From: Candidatus Bathyarchaeota archaeon CG07_land_8_20_14_0_80_47_9
Lineage (GTDB): Archaea > Thermoproteota > Bathyarchaeia > Bathyarchaeales > Bathycorpusculaceae
Assembly (NCBI GenBank): GCA_002779555.1
Contig: PEWI01000258.1
Coordinates: 1-7,876, forward strand
Length of the DNA: 7,876 bases
Direction of reading: 5' to 3'
The notes under the pieces are model-generated. The model had not been told where the DNA came from and did no database searches. It saw only the letters and a list, made by a program, of their open reading frames with translations. Below, piece by piece: positions 5,457 to 7,876 of this stretch; position 1 is the stretch's first letter, and every line of letters begins with the position of its first letter. Both the position numbers and the translations under genes were made by a program.

Positions 5457-6059
5457 CTAAGGCTTCACGTAGAGGTAGATCGTGTGCGATGGGTATCCTA
5501 GCAGCTGGTTTTCGCAGAAATTCTCAACCTTTAACGGCTTCCAGCCGACAATCTCGTAGTCGTGTGAAACGATGCGCACACCGCGCTTCAACTCGGCTTC
5601 AAGCTTGGGCTTGACCTTCTCATTTGCACTTGTCGTAAGGTACAGGAAGATGACGTCTGCCGAGGTCAGGTCCACGTTGAACATGTCACCGTTCACGATT
5701 GTTATCCTGTCCTGCAGCCCCTCTTCATAAACAGTGCCTAAGGCCTTTTTCACCAAGTCCTCTCTCAGCTCAACGCCAACCGCCCTTGCCCCGAAGTCTT
5801 TTGCCGCCATTATCACTGTTCTGCCGTCACCAGCGCCGAGGTCGAAGAACACTTCTCCAGGTTTCAAGCCTGCCATCAGAAGCATTTGGCGTATTACCTG
5901 AGGCGGACTTGGAACATAAGGTGCTACGTACAGCCTTTTAGCCTCCGTTTGAAGAGAGATAGCTATTCGGTTTAACCAGTCGTATTGCTCTTTTAAAAGA
6001 CTTTCCGCACCTTTACGACACGTACGAGGCCTTCTTGGGCTGTGGCGTTCGAGCTTCAC
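5457..6059 (-). CDS. Class I SAM-dependent methyltransferase, probably protein-lysine methyltransferase of the archaeal aKMT type
   Basis: The Rossmann methyltransferase core is plain: motif I D-L-G-A-G-D-G-R at 73-80, acidic E97 after strand 2 (G-V-E-L-R), and D124 (N-G-D-M-F). The lead-in Y-V-P-S-P-P-Q-V-I-R (48-57), the L-Y-L-T-T-S-A-N-E segment (138-146) and the S-H-D-Y-E-I-x-G-W-K-P block recall crenarchaeal aKMT, a small broad-specificity lysine methyltransferase distantly like Dot1 that acts on chromatin and other proteins. That subfamily call is from memory of motifs. The only ATG/GTG/TTG start before motif I's lead-in is GTG 6059, giving 200 residues and a basic, low-complexity N terminus (R-H-S-P-R-R-P-R) that overlaps the previous gene by 47 nt. 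No good ribosome binding site precedes it. It is followed 21 nt later by the thioesterase. Confidence 0.8.
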   Translation of the reverse strand: MKLERHSPRRPRTCRKGAESLLKEQYDWLNRIAISLQTEAKRLYVAPYVPSPPQVIRQMLLMAGLKPGEVFFDLGAGDGRTVIMAAKDFGARAVGVELREDLVKKALGTVYEEGLQDRITIVNGDMFNVDLTSADVIFLYLTTSANEKVKPKLEAELKRGVRIVSHDYEIVGWKPLKVENFCENQLLGYPSHTIYLYVKP

Positions 6060-6336
6060 CGCATTTCATGCAGCTCTGAGTGCACACTTCAAGGTATTTT
6101 TCTTCGTTCTTCAACACTTCTTCAGCGGCTTTGCGGCACAGCTCACTTTGCTCTTCACAGCCAGCGTCTTTACACAGTTTCGATACATATTGGCAGATTT
6201 CCTGCACGTCTTTCGGGTCCAGTACGGCTCTGTTTGTACGCACGACTAGGCAGATCTCTCTTGCCAAGACGCATGTTTTCACATATTTAACACGTTCAAG
6301 AACTTCGTCGCGGAGTTTCTTCCGACTTATCTCCAA
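6013..6336 (-). CDS. Nine-cysteine helical protein of unknown function
   Basis: I do not recognise this 107-residue protein. Cysteines are at 22, 29, 48, 55, 60, 67, 85, 89 and 92, in regular helical spacings: C-x6-C, C-x6-C-x4-C-x6-C, C-x3-C-x2-C. The segments between are charged and predict helices, so the cysteines would line one face of a small helical bundle. This recalls the four-helix Cys-rich copper-storage proteins (Csp/DUF326), but is weaker and lacks their dense CxxC pattern; a zinc or iron-sulfur site is equally possible. There is no signal peptide or membrane segment. The start is TTG 6336: a stop lies upstream in frame and GGAG sits nine bases before it. Its 3' end overlaps the methyltransferase start by 47 nt, so the two are probably translated together. 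It heads the four-gene minus-strand cluster. Confidence 0.7.
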   Translation of the reverse strand: MEISRKKLRDEVLERVKYVKTCVLAREICLVVRTNRAVLDPKDVQEICQYVSKLCKDAGCEEQSELCRKAAEEVLKNEEKYLEVCTQSCMKCGEARTPQPKKASYVS

Positions 6337-6345
6337 GTCCTCTGT

Positions 6346-6349
6346 CTCC
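6346..6349 (-). promoter_or_regulatory. Ribosome binding site for the nine-cysteine protein
   Basis: GGAG, in the context TAGGAGAC on the minus strand, lies nine bases upstream of TTG 6336. An in-frame TAG just upstream (within the same TAGGAG) rules out a longer reading, so this site supports the unusual TTG start. Confidence 0.5.
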
Positions 6350-6392
6350 TAGTGACAAGCAGTGAAACTTCTACGCACAAATACGTAGCCGT

Positions 6393-6401
6393 TGATTTAA
6401 G
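6393..6401 (-). promoter_or_regulatory. Candidate TATA box of the four-gene minus-strand cluster
   Basis: TCTTAAATC on the minus strand is the best AT-rich element in the 131-nt gap. A start ~25 nt downstream, near 6371, leaves a leader of about 35 nt containing the GGAG site. The predicted start coincides with a small inverted repeat, CTACG 6371-6375 and CGTAG 6384-6388. Confidence 0.35.
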
Positions 6402-6406
6402 ACTTG

Positions 6407-6419
6407 TTGTGAGTCACAA
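6407..6419. promoter_or_regulatory. Perfect 13-nt palindrome TTGTGAGTCACAA, candidate operator
   Basis: TTGTGA and TCACAA are exact inverted repeats about a central G. The element lies immediately upstream of the predicted TATA box of the minus-strand cluster, where an archaeal regulator would act on TBP/TFB recruitment. An 8-nt direct repeat, CTAGTGAC, occurs at 6349-6356 and 6424-6431, sharing the GTGA core. No cognate regulator gene is in the window. Confidence 0.4.
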
Positions 6420-6467
6420 ACATCTAGTGACCAAACTGAAGAAGCCAGAACAAACAGTGCTTGGTCT

Positions 6468-7876
6468 CTACCAGAAACGTTTGCTCATTGCTTTGCGCTC
6501 GGCGTCAAGAACCATTTCGTAGAACCTGTCACTCAGCCTGTGCTCTTTTTCAAGAACTTCCCTAACGTCTGAGGGCTGAACCCTACGAGCAGACAACGCG
6601 ACGACTGCAGCCTTCCCATACTTTGATATTAGCTGTGCGCTCTGCAGCGCGTGTTGTTGTAGCTTTTCTTCGTTCTTGGTCAGCTTTTCACCTTTCTTTT
6701 CAATGATGGGCAGCGCTTTCTCTTCCTCAACTTTCAGAAGCCCTATCGCGTTGGACCCGCATCTTGGACATCTCGGCTTGTCTGGCAAGTCCTTTACCTT
6801 CAGCATTTCCATGTAGCTCCAGCAGTTCGTGCAAAGGAAGCTACTGGTTTCGTTGAGCAATCTTGCCTTGGCTGACTCAACAAGTACGGCACGCATTCGT
6901 TCAGGAGGAATCAGATCAGTTTTCATGCTCATCCGTTCAATACCCACACGCGCAATGGGCGTGGCGTTTCCGCCAGTTTCAAGCTTCTGCACTTTGACTT
7001 CGCCCCTGCGAATTCTATCGAGAACGTGGACAAGACTTTCCAAGTCCAAGTCTTTGGTGAAAACTTCCTTCAGGGCTTCCTCGTAAATCGGCGTGTCCTC
7101 GAAGCTTTTGACAAGCCTCTGAAGGCTTACGCTACTGAAGTCAGCCCACTTTTCCAGCGCGCCGAAACGTCTGGCAACATGAATCATTCGCCTCTTGAAA
7201 AGCCCGGTCTTCACGGTCGCCAGCGTCAAAGTGTCTCTGACCGCTTGTTCAGACATGCTCTGCATTTCCTCAAACAAGGACGCTATTCGAGCAGCGTTTG
7301 CAGCTCCCATAGTCTGAACGAAAATGCGGTACGGGTCATGCTGAACCACAACACCATATCCAACCTTATCTGAAAGCAACTGTCCCAAAAGTTGTGCTAA
7401 AGCTCTGTTCGTAAGCGAACCGAAGTTGATGTGAATGAGAACGAACTCTTCCCAGTCTTCGATGATGATTCGCTTGTCAGTCGGAACAGGGAAGCTTGCT
7501 TTGACCTGCTCCACAGTTTCGGCCAGAGCGCGCAAGATGACATCTTTGTCGGAAGGATAGTCTTCGGCTAGTTTTGCAGCTATGTCTTCTGGCGAAACTC
7601 CTTTCTTCATCTGCTCTTCAACAAAGCCTCTGATTGCGCCGACGTCCTGAGACACTTCGTATGGGACTGGAATCTCTTCACCTATCCAGCTCGGTATGGC
7701 GCCTGTTGGGTCGTCGACGGGTTTGACGTGGACTTTTTCCTCGGAGACGTGCTGAATGATCCACGGAGTTCCTCTGATGATGAATTTTGTTCCAGGTTTG
7801 CCGTATTCCGCCATGAACGCCTCGTCCAGAACTCCCACAGCGGAGTTGCTTGACTCGTCAACCACGAGAAACTGTT
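6468..7876 (-). CDS. Lhr-type ATP-dependent helicase, C-terminal half (5' end outside the window)
   Basis: Lhr proteins are superfamily 2 helicases that unwind or anneal DNA-RNA and DNA hybrids; the archaeal ones are linked to repair and RNA metabolism. The frame is open to the window edge, so the RecA-like motor domains are outside and 468 residues are visible. They begin in the Lhr-specific region after the motor: G-T-K-F-I-I-R-G-T-P-W, then I-P-S-W-I-G-E-E-I-P-V, a strong family signature. A long helical domain follows. Near the C terminus a zinc ribbon is formed by C348-T-N-C351 and C369-P-R-C372 (counted from the first complete visible codon), then a charged helical tail to TAG. A GTG at 7865 is internal, not a start. 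The 131-nt gap to the next gene argues for separate transcription. Sub-family (aLhr1 or aLhr2) is not assigned. Confidence 0.88.
   Translation of the reverse strand, partial: QFLVVDESSNSAVGVLDEAFMAEYGKPGTKFIIRGTPWIIQHVSEEKVHVKPVDDPTGAIPSWIGEEIPVPYEVSQDVGAIRGFVEEQMKKGVSPEDIAAKLAEDYPSDKDVILRALAETVEQVKASFPVPTDKRIIIEDWEEFVLIHINFGSLTNRALAQLLGQLLSDKVGYGVVVQHDPYRIFVQTMGAANAARIASLFEEMQSMSEQAVRDTLTLATVKTGLFKRRMIHVARRFGALEKWADFSSVSLQRLVKSFEDTPIYEEALKEVFTKDLDLESLVHVLDRIRRGEVKVQKLETGGNATPIARVGIERMSMKTDLIPPERMRAVLVESAKARLLNETSSFLCTNCWSYMEMLKVKDLPDKPRCPRCGSNAIGLLKVEEEKALPIIEKKGEKLTKNEEKLQQHALQSAQLISKYGKAAVVALSARRVQPSDVREVLEKEHRLSDRFYEMVLDAERKAMSKRFW

Noticed and set aside
7863..7865. GTG 7865 as the start of the Lhr-like gene
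   Set aside because: The frame is open to the window edge and the visible part lacks the helicase motor, which must lie upstream.
1..7876. CRISPR array, insertion sequence, tRNA or rRNA, toxin-antitoxin pair, defence island
   Set aside because: I looked on both strands for repeated spacers, terminal repeats, transposase motifs, cloverleaf or rRNA-like stretches and small paired genes, and found none. The content is housekeeping plus small accessory proteins.

Overview
This window looks archaeal, probably from an uncultured mesophilic member of the TACK group (Bathyarchaeota-like). That lineage is inferred, not shown. The archaeal signs are an archaeal-type Trm-G10 tRNA methyltransferase, an Lhr-type helicase, a methyltransferase resembling the crenarchaeal lysine methyltransferase aKMT, Shine-Dalgarno sequences of the form GGAGGTGA, and AT-rich TATA-like boxes, one of them at leaderless spacing. 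GTG and TTG starts are common, and six of the ten complete 3' ends use TAG. The content is mostly housekeeping. I see no CRISPR array, insertion sequence, tRNA, rRNA or phage gene.

Layout. Positions 1-2576 (+) hold a tight operon: the 3' part of ribose-phosphate pyrophosphokinase (prs), a THUMP-domain tRNA (guanine-10,N2) methyltransferase, and RNase Z. The junctions are 2 and 4 nt. The last two genes both act on tRNA, so this is a tRNA-maturation unit attached to PRPP synthesis. RNase Z converges, across 47 nt, on a minus-strand metal-dependent TIM-barrel gene (2624-3406) that keeps a full endonuclease IV-like set of metal ligands. A 312-nt divergent intergenic region (3407-3718) separates that gene from a stand-alone response regulator (3719-4192, +) with a very strong ribosome binding site.

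Positions 4193-4446 hold no confident gene. They do hold an open frame behind the regulator's amber stop and, on the minus strand, a 39-codon stretch that looks like a small one-helix membrane protein without a start codon.

Positions 4447-6336 (-) carry four closely packed genes, in transcription order: a 107-residue nine-cysteine protein of unknown function, an aKMT-like methyltransferase overlapping it by 47 nt, a hotdog-fold thioesterase, and a YkgJ-type CxxCxxCC metal-binding protein that probably also has its own leaderless promoter. A 131-nt control region with a perfect 13-nt palindrome and an 8-nt direct repeat precedes this cluster. Beyond it lies the C-terminal half of an Lhr helicase (6468 to the window end, -).

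The least described parts are the nine-cysteine protein with its neighbours, the endonuclease IV-like barrel, and the cryptic membrane peptide. No clearly new multi-gene defence or mobile system is visible.
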